From Dyadobacter psychrotolerans (lineage in GTDB: Bacteria > Bacteroidota > Bacteroidia > Cytophagales > Spirosomataceae): 64,000 nt of DNA. The notes below the pieces were generated by a model. It was given only the letters and a program-made list of their open reading frames with translations. It was not told where the DNA came from and did not search any database. Every line of letters starts with the position of its first letter. The first letter of the stretch is position 1. The position numbers were made by a program, and so were the translations under genes. This document shows, piece by piece, positions 35,170 to 42,979 of the stretch. The DNA lies in assembly GCF_004349265.1 (NCBI RefSeq), contig NZ_SMFL01000011.1, positions 186,001 through 250,000 on the forward strand, written 5' to 3'.

Positions 35170-35286
35170 ATGAAAGTCAAAGCATCAGTTAAGAAACGCA
35201 GTGAAGACTGCAAAGTTATACGCCGCAAGGGGAAGGTATACGTAATTAACAAGAAGAACCCACGGTATAAACAAAGACAAGGTTAA
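35170..35286 (+). CDS. rpmJ: 50S ribosomal protein L36, zinc-free form
   Basis: bL36, 38 aa. It begins M-K-V-K-A-S-V-K-K-R and ends K-Q-R-Q-G. Of the four zinc ligands (C-x-x-C...C...H) of the canonical form only Cys14 remains; the others read Ser, Asn and Tyr. This is the C-minus type, which does not need zinc. Between infA and rpsM, the standard position. Confidence 0.97.
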   Translation: MKVKASVKKRSEDCKVIRRKGKVYVINKKNPRYKQRQG

Positions 35287-35291
35287 TCATT

Positions 35292-35669
35292 ATGGCACGT
35301 ATTTCAGGAGTTGATATCCCCGACCGTAAAAGAGGCGAAATCTCACTAACTTACATCTTCGGAATTGGACGCAGTTCAGCGAAAAAAATTCTGGACAAAG
35401 CAGGAGTTGACATCAATAAAAAGGTGATTGACTGGAACGATGAGGAGTCTGGTGCAGTTCGTGCGGTTATCGCAGGAGAATATAAAGTAGAAGGCGCACT
35501 TAAGTCTGAAGTTCAATTGAGCATCAAACGTCTTATGGACATTGCTTGTTATCGTGGTCTTCGTCATCGTAAAGGGTTGCCATTGCGTGGACAAAGAACG
35601 AAGAATAACTCTCGTACTCGTAAGGGTAAACGCAAAACTATCGCGAACAAGAAAAAGGCTACTAAATAA
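35292..35669 (+). CDS. rpsM: 30S ribosomal protein S13
   Basis: uS13, 125 aa, head protein of bridge B1. A-R-I-S-G-V-D-I-P start, Y-I-F-G-I-G-R-S-S-A, and C-Y-R-G-L-R-H-R-K-G-L-P-L-R-G-Q-R-T are diagnostic. 5 bp after rpmJ. Confidence 0.99.
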   Translation: MARISGVDIPDRKRGEISLTYIFGIGRSSAKKILDKAGVDINKKVIDWNDEESGAVRAVIAGEYKVEGALKSEVQLSIKRLMDIACYRGLRHRKGLPLRGQRTKNNSRTRKGKRKTIANKKKATK

Positions 35670-35712
35670 TTAATGGGAAGTGGGTTGAAGCCCATAACTT
35701 AGTCCAGAAGCA

Positions 35713-36108
35713 ATGGCACAAAATAAAAGAAAAGATAAAGCTAAAAAGAGAGTAGTTGTAGTAGAGTCGGTGGGTCAGGTACACATCAAGGCTTCTTTCA
35801 ACAACATCATCATCTCTATTACAAATAACAACGGCCAGGTTATTTCCTGGGGATCCGCCGGTAAAATGGGTTTCCGTGGTTCTAAAAAGAACACTCCTTA
35901 CGCAGCACAAACTGCGGCTCAAGGTGCAGCGCAAGTTGCATTTGACCTGGGAATGCGTAAGGCAGAGGTTTTTGTTAAAGGACCAGGATCAGGACGTGAG
36001 TCTGCGATCCGTACGATTCAGAATGCGGGAATCGAGGTAACCACAATCCGTGACATCACTCCGCTTCCGCACAACGGATGCCGCCCTCCAAAGCGCCGGA
36101 GAGTTTAG
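35713..36108 (+). CDS. rpsK: 30S ribosomal protein S11
   Basis: uS11, 131 aa, platform protein near the E-site codon. N-N-I-I-I-S-I-T, G-F-R-G-S-K-K-N-T-P-Y-A-A-Q and the end P-H-N-G-C-R-P-P-K-R-R-R-V are typical. Full length. Confidence 0.99.
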   Translation: MAQNKRKDKAKKRVVVVESVGQVHIKASFNNIIISITNNNGQVISWGSAGKMGFRGSKKNTPYAAQTAAQGAAQVAFDLGMRKAEVFVKGPGSGRESAIRTIQNAGIEVTTIRDITPLPHNGCRPPKRRRV

Positions 36109-36193
36109 TACCAAGCAATTATTGCCCATTCGTAATTTGGACACTGGGGTTACAGAATGGTTTATCAAATTTTTCGAAAATAAATAAGTTTTA

Positions 36194-36799
36194 ATGGCAC
36201 GTTACACAGGTCCCAAATCAAAGATTGCAAGACGTTACGGAGAACCCATCCTGGGCCCGAGCAAAGCGCTTGCTAAGAAAAATTACCCTCCGGGAGTTCA
36301 CGGAAAGGGTCGCCGCTCTAAAAAATCGGAGTATGCTTTACAATTGATGGAAAAGCAAAAAGTGAAATTCATCTACGGTATTCTAGAAAGACAATTTCGT
36401 AATTTATTCGAAAAAGCGTCTGTTAAAGATGGTATCACCGGAGAGAACCTTCTTAAATATTGCGAAGCTCGTCTTGATAACACAGTTTACCGTTTGGGCG
36501 TAGCTCCAACAAGGCGTGCTGCACGCCAGTTGGTTTCTCACAAACATATTTTGGTAGATGGTGAGATCGTAAACATTCCATCATATTCTCTACGTCCCGG
36601 TCAGGTTGTGACTGTTCGTGAGAAATCAAAATCTCTTGAAGCAATTACAGATAGCCTTGCTGGTCACAGCTCAAAAGGTTTTAGCTGGCTTGAATGGGAT
36701 GGTCAGCAGCTGACAGGTAAGTTTGTAACTTTCCCAGACCGCGAATCAATTCCGGAAAACATCAACGAGCAACTTATCGTTGAATTGTATTCTAAATAA
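36194..36799 (+). CDS. rpsD: 30S ribosomal protein S4
   Basis: uS4, 201 aa, nucleates 30S body assembly. S4 RNA-binding domain seen as R-L-D-N-x-V-Y-R-L-G and R-A-A-R-Q-L-V-S-H-K-H-I-L-V-D-G. No zinc knuckle in the N-terminal part (the C-minus form). A terminator-like hairpin follows before rpoA. Confidence 0.99.
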   Translation: MARYTGPKSKIARRYGEPILGPSKALAKKNYPPGVHGKGRRSKKSEYALQLMEKQKVKFIYGILERQFRNLFEKASVKDGITGENLLKYCEARLDNTVYRLGVAPTRRAARQLVSHKHILVDGEIVNIPSYSLRPGQVVTVREKSKSLEAITDSLAGHSSKGFSWLEWDGQQLTGKFVTFPDRESIPENINEQLIVELYSK

Positions 36800-36819
36800 C
36801 AATACTTCACTATTACAGG

Positions 36820-36847
36820 GCACGTCCGGTTTACTGGGCGTGCTTTT
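36820..36847 (+). terminator. Terminator-like hairpin between rpsD and rpoA
   Basis: GCACGTCC (36820-36827) pairs with GGGCGTGC (36836-36843), with one G-T wobble and an 8-nt loop, followed by TTTTA. It is probably a partial terminator. Confidence 0.55.
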
Positions 36848-36863
36848 AGCCGGAAACGGCATT

Positions 36864-36877
36864 TTTGCGATCGCAAA
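36864..36877. promoter_or_regulatory. Perfect 14-bp palindrome in the rpoA leader
   Basis: TTTGCGATCGCAAA is its own reverse complement. The overlapping CATTTTTG (36861 region) is one base off TAnnTTTG, so the palindrome could be an operator placed on a promoter. No protein can be named. Confidence 0.4.
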
Positions 36878-36915
36878 GGTAACGGTAGCGTGATCAACTA
36901 TCATTTACTACTATA

Positions 36916-36922
36916 AAAGGAG
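36916..36922 (+). promoter_or_regulatory. Strong Shine-Dalgarno sequence before rpoA
   Basis: AAAGGAG followed by an 8-nt spacer to the rpoA ATG at 36931. Almost every other gene in the window lacks such a sequence, as is usual in Bacteroidota, so this site stands out. Confidence 0.7.
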
Positions 36923-36930
36923 AAAGGACT

Positions 36931-37920
36931 ATGTCAATATTAGCTTTCCAAATGCCTGATAAGGTCGTCATGGAAAAAGCAGACGACTTCCACGGGTTGT
37001 TTGAGTTTAAGCCTTTAGAGAAAGGGTACGGCGTAACAATTGGTAATGCGTTACGTAGAATACTTCTTTCCTCTTTGGAAGGTTACGCCATTACGAGTGT
37101 GAAGCTACCAGGTGTACTTCACGAATTCTCATCTATCGAAGGTGTCGTTGAGGATGTTACGGAAATCATCCTGAACCTGAAAATGGTTCGTTTTAAAAAA
37201 GTTACGGATTTGAGCGAAAGCAGAATCGTGGTAAACCTTAAAAATGTATCTGTAATTACTGCAGGTGACATTGGCAAGTTTACTAGCGCTTTCGAAGTTC
37301 TTAATCCGGATCAGGTTATTTGTCATATAGACGACCAGAAAGAATTCGAAATGGAACTCCTTTTGGATAAAGGCAGAGGATACGTTCCTGCTGATGAGCC
37401 AAGAGCAAACGAATTGCCTTTTGGATACATCGCGGTGGACTCGATCTACACACCGATTAAAAACGTTAAATACAGCGTTGAAAATACAAGGGTAGAGCAG
37501 CGTACGGATTACGAACGTCTGTTGATCGATATTCAAACTGACGGGTCAATTCACCCGGAAGATGCATTGAAAGGTGCAGCGAATATTTTGATTCAGCATT
37601 TCATGCTATTCTCGGATCAAACGATGACGTTTGAAAAACAGAAAGCTGAAGAAGATAATCAGGTTGATGAAGAAATGTTGCGCATGAGAAAATTACTCAA
37701 AACGTCTCTTTCTGAACTGGATCTTTCAGTACGTGCTTACAACTGTCTTAAATCGGCAGACGTAAAATCACTGGGTGATTTGGTAAGACTTGAAATTTCG
37801 GACATGATGAAATTCCGTAACTTCGGTAAGAAGTCTCTGACCGAGTTGGAGCAGCTGGTAGCTGACAAACAACTCGTATTTGGAATGGATGTTGCCAAAT
37901 ATCGTTTGGACGAAGAATAA
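36931..37920 (+). CDS. rpoA: DNA-directed RNA polymerase subunit alpha
   Basis: 329 aa. The N-terminal dimerisation domain contains G-Y-G-V-T-I-G-N-A-L-R-R-I-L-L-S-S and the V-D-S-I-Y-T-P loop. A linker precedes the C-terminal domain (~255-329) with L-D-L-S-V-R-A-Y-N-C-L-K-S and the helix-hairpin-helix N-F-G-K-K-S-L-T-E-L. Length is normal. Its leader is unlike those of its ribosomal neighbours: hairpin, palindrome and strong Shine-Dalgarno, suggesting separate tuning. Confidence 0.99.
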   Translation: MSILAFQMPDKVVMEKADDFHGLFEFKPLEKGYGVTIGNALRRILLSSLEGYAITSVKLPGVLHEFSSIEGVVEDVTEIILNLKMVRFKKVTDLSESRIVVNLKNVSVITAGDIGKFTSAFEVLNPDQVICHIDDQKEFEMELLLDKGRGYVPADEPRANELPFGYIAVDSIYTPIKNVKYSVENTRVEQRTDYERLLIDIQTDGSIHPEDALKGAANILIQHFMLFSDQTMTFEKQKAEEDNQVDEEMLRMRKLLKTSLSELDLSVRAYNCLKSADVKSLGDLVRLEISDMMKFRNFGKKSLTELEQLVADKQLVFGMDVAKYRLDEE

Positions 37921-37991
37921 AATAAATTCCATAATAAGTATGTATTCTGTAGCGCGTTTGACGCAGCTCGAAGCAACTAAACAAAAAAGTA

Positions 37992-38555
37992 ATGAGACAC
38001 GGAAAAAAAGATAATCACTTAGGAAGAACAGCATCTCACCGCAAGGCAATGCTTTCAAACATGGCTTCTTCTTTGATTATTCACAAGAGAATTGAAACAA
38101 CTTTGGCCAAGGCAAAAGAACTCAGAAAATATGTTGAGCCTCTTTTAACTCGTGCGAAAGACGATTCTACCCACAACAGACGTATTGTATTTTCTTATCT
38201 TAACGACAAGGAATCTACAAAAGAACTTTTCGGAACTGTTTCTGATAAGATCGCTGATCGTCCGGGAGGATACACTCGTATCATTAAATTAGGAACAAGA
38301 CTTGGTGATGCTGCTGAAGTAGCATTGATCGAACTTGTTGATTTCAATGATGCATTGCTTCTTGCTAATGCTGACAAACCGGCGAAAACTCGTCGTAGCC
38401 GTCGCGGTGGTAAGAAAGAAGGCAGCGCAGCACCTGTTGCAGCTTCTGAAGAAAAGCCTAAGGCTGACTTCACACTTGTTGCCGAAGACGAGCAGCCTGA
38501 AACACCAAAAACAGAATCAGCAGAATCACCAGAAGGTGAAAAAACTGAGGAATAA
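37992..38555 (+). CDS. rplQ: 50S ribosomal protein L17 with acidic C-terminal extension
   Basis: bL17, 187 aa against about 127 in E. coli. Residues 1-127 are a full L17 (M-R-H-G-K-K...L-G-R-T-A-S-H-R-K-A-M). A basic R-R-S-R-R-G-G-K-K stretch follows, then ~45 residues rich in Glu, Pro, Ala and Ser, probably disordered. Last gene of the cluster, with a strong terminator after it. Confidence 0.98.
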   Translation: MRHGKKDNHLGRTASHRKAMLSNMASSLIIHKRIETTLAKAKELRKYVEPLLTRAKDDSTHNRRIVFSYLNDKESTKELFGTVSDKIADRPGGYTRIIKLGTRLGDAAEVALIELVDFNDALLLANADKPAKTRRSRRGGKKEGSAAPVAASEEKPKADFTLVAEDEQPETPKTESAESPEGEKTEE

Positions 38556-38581
38556 GATGGTTTGTTAAAGGACATAATATT

Positions 38582-38617
38582 AAAGGGGTTAAACGTTTTC
38601 GTTTAACCCCTTTTTTT
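38582..38617 (+). terminator. Intrinsic terminator of the ribosomal cluster
   Basis: A perfect 14-bp stem AAAGGGGTTAAACG (38582-38595) / CGTTTAACCCCTTT (38600-38613) with a TTTT loop and a T-tract. One of the strongest terminators in the window. Confidence 0.93.
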
Positions 38618-38630
38618 GAACAATATTTAC

Positions 38631-38638
38631 TAATTTTG
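38631..38638 (+). promoter_or_regulatory. -7 element for carA
   Basis: TAATTTTG matches TAnnTTTG and is followed by CACCGC. The -33 region overlaps the preceding terminator and is not convincing. The leader would be about 95 nt. Confidence 0.5.
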
Positions 38639-38740
38639 CACCGCTTTACGCAGATATGAATTTCTGAACAATAATGAGTGTTAGAATTTCGGAAGGTTCA
38701 GGAGACAGTTATACAAGTTAAAAATTGATTTTAACCATAT

Positions 38741-39844
38741 ATGAATCAAAAAAAAGAGGCTCTATTACTGCTGGAAGACGGAACAGCATACAGAGGATTG
38801 GCTTTGGGGATAGACGGTACGACCGGAGGTGAGATTTGTTTCAACACCGGAATGACGGGTTATCAGGAGATTTATACGGATCCTTCGTATTATGGACAGA
38901 TCATTGTAAATACCACTTCCCACATTGGTAATTACGGGGTTCAGCTTAAAGATGAAGAAGAGTCTGCTTCTGTCAAGATCAAGGGAATGGTTTGTAATAC
39001 GTTTTCAAATATCTTTTCAAGATATACAGCTGACTTTTCTTTGCAGGAGTATTTTGAAAGAGCTAACATCGTAGGTGTAAGTAATGTTGATACGCGCCAT
39101 CTTGTACGTCATGTACGCCAGAAAGGGGTAATGAATGCCATTATTTCATCGCAGATCCTGGACGAAACAGAACTTATGGCAGAGCTTCGTAAGATACCTT
39201 CCATGGACGGGCTGGAATTGTCTTCAGAGGTAACTACAACAGAAGCCTATTTCGTAGGCGATGAAACAACAAGCCAATGGAAGGTTGCGGTAATGGATTA
39301 TGGTATCAAGAAAAGTATTCTTAATAACCTTACATCGCGCGGATGTTATTGCAAGGTCTTTCCTGCTAAAACCTCTTTCGATGAAGTGATGGAGTGGAAG
39401 CCGGACGGATTCTTTATTTCAAACGGGCCAGGTGATCCTGCTGCAATGACTTATGCAGTGGATAACGTAAACCAGATGGTATTAACCGGCAAACCATTGT
39501 TTGGTATCTGTCTGGGACACCAGCTTCTTGCACTTTCAAGTGGTATCAGTACTTATAAAATGCACCACGGTCACAGAGGACTTAATCACCCTGTAAAAAA
39601 CCTGATTTCAGGATTTTGCGAAGTGACTTCACAAAACCATGGATTTGCCGTAAAACAGGATGAAATCGAGAGCCACCCGGATGTTGAAGTGACTCACATT
39701 AATTTGAATGACAAAACTATAGAAGGAATCCGTCGGAAAGATTATCCTGCTTTCTCGGTGCAGTATCACCCGGAAGCGTCTCCGGGACCGCACGATTCGC
39801 GCTATTTATTTGACCAGTTCACCGGATTACTTTCCGAAAACTAA
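38741..39844 (+). CDS. carA: Carbamoyl-phosphate synthase small (glutaminase) chain
   Basis: Supplies ammonia from glutamine for carbamoyl phosphate (pyrimidine and arginine synthesis); 367 aa. The N-terminal CPSase domain has F-N-T-G-M-T-G-Y-Q-E. The class I amidotransferase domain has the nucleophile Cys in G-I-C-L-G-H-Q and the His-Glu pair in Y-H-P-E-A-S-P-G-P-H-D. The large subunit gene carB is not adjacent; a terminator closes this as a single-gene unit. Confidence 0.98.
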   Translation: MNQKKEALLLLEDGTAYRGLALGIDGTTGGEICFNTGMTGYQEIYTDPSYYGQIIVNTTSHIGNYGVQLKDEEESASVKIKGMVCNTFSNIFSRYTADFSLQEYFERANIVGVSNVDTRHLVRHVRQKGVMNAIISSQILDETELMAELRKIPSMDGLELSSEVTTTEAYFVGDETTSQWKVAVMDYGIKKSILNNLTSRGCYCKVFPAKTSFDEVMEWKPDGFFISNGPGDPAAMTYAVDNVNQMVLTGKPLFGICLGHQLLALSSGISTYKMHHGHRGLNHPVKNLISGFCEVTSQNHGFAVKQDEIESHPDVEVTHINLNDKTIEGIRRKDYPAFSVQYHPEASPGPHDSRYLFDQFTGLLSEN

Positions 39845-39847
39845 CAT

Positions 39848-39883
39848 AAAGAAAAACCCTTCGAATCCGGAGGGTTTTTCTTT
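39848..39883. terminator. Bidirectional terminator between carA and the rhodanese-thioredoxin gene
   Basis: AAAGAAAAACCCT (39848-39860) pairs perfectly with AGGGTTTTTCTTT (39871-39883), with a 10-nt loop between convergent genes. Confidence 0.85.
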
Positions 39884-39885
39884 GC

Positions 39886-40593
39886 TTATTTACCAAGGCT
39901 GCTGTCCAGCATCTTTCTGAATCCGGGTTCTTTAATTAATCCGTTTGTTCGTTTAACCAGCTTCCCGTTTTTGTAAAGGAGAAAAGCGGGTATTTCATCG
40001 ATTCCAAGTTCCTTCGCCAGCGCTTTATTCTGATCATATTCAATTGTACGGATCGTCACCTTTCCTTTATATTCTTCTGATAATTTATGGACCGTAGGGA
40101 GCATTTCCACACATGGAGCGCACCAGGGTGCATAAAAGTCGATTAAAACAATTTCATCTGCACCGATTAACTTCTTAAATCCAGCCATGTCCATGCCCGT
40201 AGCCGTTTTAGTCGTGGGTGCATCCGTAATCTTCCCGGCTGAGGTCCATTTTAGATAACCTCCGGTCATGTCGTAAATCTCGCTGAATCCGTTCTCATGC
40301 AGGATGTTGGCTGCGGCGGCACTTCTCACACCGCCAAGACAGTACACGAAAACAGGTTTATTTTTATCCAAAGTCTTTATCTTATCCTTGAAAGCCTGAT
40401 TCTTGTAATCGATATTTTGGGCATTTTTCAAATGGCCATCCTTGTATTCTCCCGGAGTACGGACGTCGATAAGCTGGCCCTGTTTTGTCGCAGCAAGTTT
40501 TTTTTCAAAGTCATCCGGATTTAACTTCGTTTGCGCTTTTGTGGCTAAACCGTTAAAAAGTATGAATACAAATAGCAGGATGTTCTTTTTCAT
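39886..40593 (-). CDS. Exported rhodanese-thioredoxin fusion protein
   Basis: 235 aa. A signal peptide (ends A-T-K-A-Q near residue 21) is followed by a rhodanese domain (~25-120) with the sulfur-carrying Cys85 in the loop C-L-G-G-V-R, then a thioredoxin domain (~135-235) with the redox motif W-C-A-P-C (157-161) and the cis-Pro in I-P-A-F-L. Both active sites are intact. It probably acts in the periplasm, perhaps passing sulfur or electrons between persulfide and disulfide. Neighbouring genes give no clue to its partner. Confidence 0.9.
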   Translation of the reverse strand: MKKNILLFVFILFNGLATKAQTKLNPDDFEKKLAATKQGQLIDVRTPGEYKDGHLKNAQNIDYKNQAFKDKIKTLDKNKPVFVYCLGGVRSAAAANILHENGFSEIYDMTGGYLKWTSAGKITDAPTTKTATGMDMAGFKKLIGADEIVLIDFYAPWCAPCVEMLPTVHKLSEEYKGKVTIRTIEYDQNKALAKELGIDEIPAFLLYKNGKLVKRTNGLIKEPGFRKMLDSSLGK

Positions 40594-40719
40594 GAATTTA
40601 ATTGACTGGTTGTAATTGTAAATTTACGTTAAAATGAATTGTCGCTTATGGATGACAATTTTTTTGTGTTATTTTGTAGTGTTAATACAATACATTACTA
40701 ATCAAAACCCAAGCTGCAA

Positions 40720-41991
40720 ATGAGTACGATTCAGTCAGTACATGCAAGACAAATTTTGGATTCAAGGGGAAACCCAACAGTAGAAGTAGATATTCGTACC
40801 GAAAATGGTTATTTAGGACGTGCTGCGGTTCCTTCAGGAGCATCCACCGGAAAGCATGAAGCCGTTGAACTCCGTGATGACGATAAAAGTGTATATGTTG
40901 GAAAAGGGGTTTTGAAAGCCGTTGAAAATGTAAATGATATCATTTTTCCTGAGTTGATCGGTTGTTCAGTATTTGAACAAAATCTGATTGACAAAATTAT
41001 GCTGGAATTAGATGGTACTCCTAATAAAAGTAAACTGGGTGCAAATGCTATTTTAGGTGTTTCTCTTGCTGCTGCCAAAGCTGCTGCTCAGGAAGCGAAC
41101 CTTCCATTGTACCGTTATGTGGGTGGTACAAATGCAAATACGCTACCAGTTCCGATGATGAATATCCTGAACGGAGGAAGTCATGCTGACAACTCAATCG
41201 ATTTTCAGGAGTTTATGATCCTTCCTGCAAAGGCAGATACTTTTTCTGAATCTTTGAGAATGGGTGTGGAAGTGTTCCATACTTTGAAAACTGTATTGAA
41301 AAGCAAGGGTTATTCTACCAACGTTGGTGACGAAGGTGGTTTTGCTCCAAATATTAAATCAAATGAAGAAGCGATCGAAATCGTTATTCAGGCGATCGAA
41401 AAAGCAGGTTACAAACCAGGTGAGGATATCTTCATTGCTATGGATGCTGCTGTTTCTGAGTTCTACGAGGATGGTTTCTACCACTTCAAAAAATCAGATG
41501 GCCGTAAACTGACTTCTCCTGAAATGGCTGATTACTGGACTCAGTGGGTTGCTAAATACCCGATTATCTCTATTGAAGATGGTATGGACGAAGATGACTG
41601 GGCTGGTTGGAAAACACTTACTGAGTCCATTGGTAAAAAATGCCAACTTGTAGGTGATGACTTGTTCGTAACAAACGTAACCCGTTTGCAGCAGGGAATC
41701 GAATCGCAGATTGCAAATGCAGTTTTGGTTAAAGTAAACCAAATCGGTACTTTGACAGAGACGATCGACACAGTTAATCTTGCTAAAAGAAACAGCTACA
41801 AAACGATCATGTCTCACCGTTCAGGTGAAACTGAGGATTCTACTATTGCTGATCTTGCAGTTGCTTTGAATACAGGACAAATCAAAACGGGTTCTGCTTC
41901 ACGCTCTGACCGTATGGCGAAATACAACCAGCTTCTTCGTATTGAAGAAGAATTGGGAGAAAGCGCTTACTTCCCGGGATTGAAATTCTAA
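40720..41991 (+). CDS. eno: Enolase
   Basis: Glycolytic enzyme converting 2-phosphoglycerate to phosphoenolpyruvate; 423 aa, normal length. Markers: A-R-Q-I-L-D-S-R-G-N-P-T-V-E-V, the S-G-A-S-T-G loop, the catalytic Lys in V-L-V-K-V-N-Q-I-G-T, and the signature S-H-R-S-G-E-T-E-D-S-T. The glycolytic neighbour gpmI, which makes its substrate, lies 1 kb downstream in the same direction. A terminator follows directly. Confidence 0.99.
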   Translation: MSTIQSVHARQILDSRGNPTVEVDIRTENGYLGRAAVPSGASTGKHEAVELRDDDKSVYVGKGVLKAVENVNDIIFPELIGCSVFEQNLIDKIMLELDGTPNKSKLGANAILGVSLAAAKAAAQEANLPLYRYVGGTNANTLPVPMMNILNGGSHADNSIDFQEFMILPAKADTFSESLRMGVEVFHTLKTVLKSKGYSTNVGDEGGFAPNIKSNEEAIEIVIQAIEKAGYKPGEDIFIAMDAAVSEFYEDGFYHFKKSDGRKLTSPEMADYWTQWVAKYPIISIEDGMDEDDWAGWKTLTESIGKKCQLVGDDLFVTNVTRLQQGIESQIANAVLVKVNQIGTLTETIDTVNLAKRNSYKTIMSHRSGETEDSTIADLAVALNTGQIKTGSASRSDRMAKYNQLLRIEEELGESAYFPGLKF

Positions 41992-42004
41992 GAAATAAAT
42001 AACT

Positions 42005-42034
42005 AAAACCGGGGCTTAATGTTCCGGTTTTTTT
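42005..42034 (+). terminator. Terminator after eno, next to the ftsB start
   Basis: AAAACCGG (42005-42012) pairs with CCGGTTTT (42024-42031), and a T-run continues to 42034. It ends only 9 nt before the ATG of the next gene. Confidence 0.8.
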
Positions 42035-42043
42035 GCTTTCATT

Positions 42044-42373
42044 ATGTCAGACCTGAAAAATCATTGGGCAATTAAACCTTTCCGTAACTTTTTTACGGCA
42101 ACCACACTGGCATGGTTTCTCTGGGTGCTTGTTCTCGACAACAATAACCTTCGGGTTGTTCTTTCAAACCGCATGAAGATGACGGCACTGGAAAAGGAAA
42201 AAAGTGTTTTGAAGGAAAAAATACGTCTGGTTAAAAAAGAACGCGACGAAGTGCAGGGAAATCCGCAAATGCTTGAGAAATGGGCAAGGGAGAAATATCT
42301 GATGCGTCGCCCTAATGAAGATGTCTATGTAATTGTAGACGAAAACAAAACGGTTGAAAGCGATAAAGAATAA
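42044..42373 (+). CDS. FtsB/DivIC-like septum formation protein
   Basis: 109 aa bitopic protein: cytoplasmic N-terminus, one membrane helix (~19-31, T-L-A-W-F-L-W-V-L-V-L) and a periplasmic coiled coil (~38-75), followed by the conserved A-R-E-K-Y-L-M-R motif of the FtsB/DivIC family. It would stabilise the FtsQLB-type division complex. Its start is pressed against the eno terminator, so its expression depends on read-through or a promoter within eno. Confidence 0.85.
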   Translation: MSDLKNHWAIKPFRNFFTATTLAWFLWVLVLDNNNLRVVLSNRMKMTALEKEKSVLKEKIRLVKKERDEVQGNPQMLEKWAREKYLMRRPNEDVYVIVDENKTVESDKE

Positions 42374-42382
42374 CTATTCTCT

Positions 42383-42925
42383 TTGCTGATAAATCCTCAG
42401 TTAATTAATCAAACCTTGATTCAGGTATTATTTGTCTGCTTGGGCAATATCTGCCGTTCACCCATAGCCGAAGGTGTTTTTAAAGAACTCGTAGCCCAAA
42501 AAGGATTGGAAGAAAGTATCCAATGTGATTCGGCCGGAACTGCGGCTTATCATGTGGGCAGCCTTCCCGATAAACGAATGAGAAAAGTCGCCTTGGGAAA
42601 TGGCATCACGCTTACACACTGCGCCCGTCAGCTGGCTTACGAAGATTTCATAAACTACGATTACATTCTTGCAATGGACACTGCTAATTTCGAAAATATC
42701 AGGAAGGAAAGTTTTCGGGCTAATGGAGTGTATGCAGCGGATCAGCAGCTTATGCTGTACCGTATGTTCGATCCTGATCGGGAGAATGAGGTTATTGTCC
42801 CGGATCCCTATTATGGAGAAATATCAGATTTTGATGGTGTATACGCAATTGTAAAAAGATGTGGCACTTCTTTCCTGAATTTTTTGATCGAAAAGCATGA
42901 TCTGGTTGTTAAAATCAGAGATTAA
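42383..42925 (+). CDS. Low-molecular-weight protein-tyrosine phosphatase
   Basis: Cytoplasmic cysteine phosphatase of 180 aa. P-loop C-L-G-N-I-C-R-S (CX5RS, Cys19-Arg25) at the N-terminus and the general-acid loop D-P-Y-Y-G near residue 142. No ATG is available: the start is TTG at 42383 (given) or TTG at 42416, the latter leaving the 3-4 residues usually found before the P-loop strand. Both are plausible. Part of a run with ftsB and gpmI (gaps 9 and 54 bp). Confidence 0.88.
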   Translation: MLINPQLINQTLIQVLFVCLGNICRSPIAEGVFKELVAQKGLEESIQCDSAGTAAYHVGSLPDKRMRKVALGNGITLTHCARQLAYEDFINYDYILAMDTANFENIRKESFRANGVYAADQQLMLYRMFDPDRENEVIVPDPYYGEISDFDGVYAIVKRCGTSFLNFLIEKHDLVVKIRD

Positions 42926-42979
42926 GTCGCAAATTTGTTTGTTAATATATCAGAACTGAGATACTAAACTTTAGATACA

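Noticed and set aside
35170..35286. Loss-of-function of L36 because zinc ligands are missing
   Set aside because: The C-minus, zinc-free form of L36 is a normal type in Bacteroidota and is otherwise fully conserved here.
39857..39875. TTCGAATCC resembling a tRNA T-arm
   Set aside because: It is the loop and stem of the carA terminator; no acceptor, D or anticodon arm lies around it.
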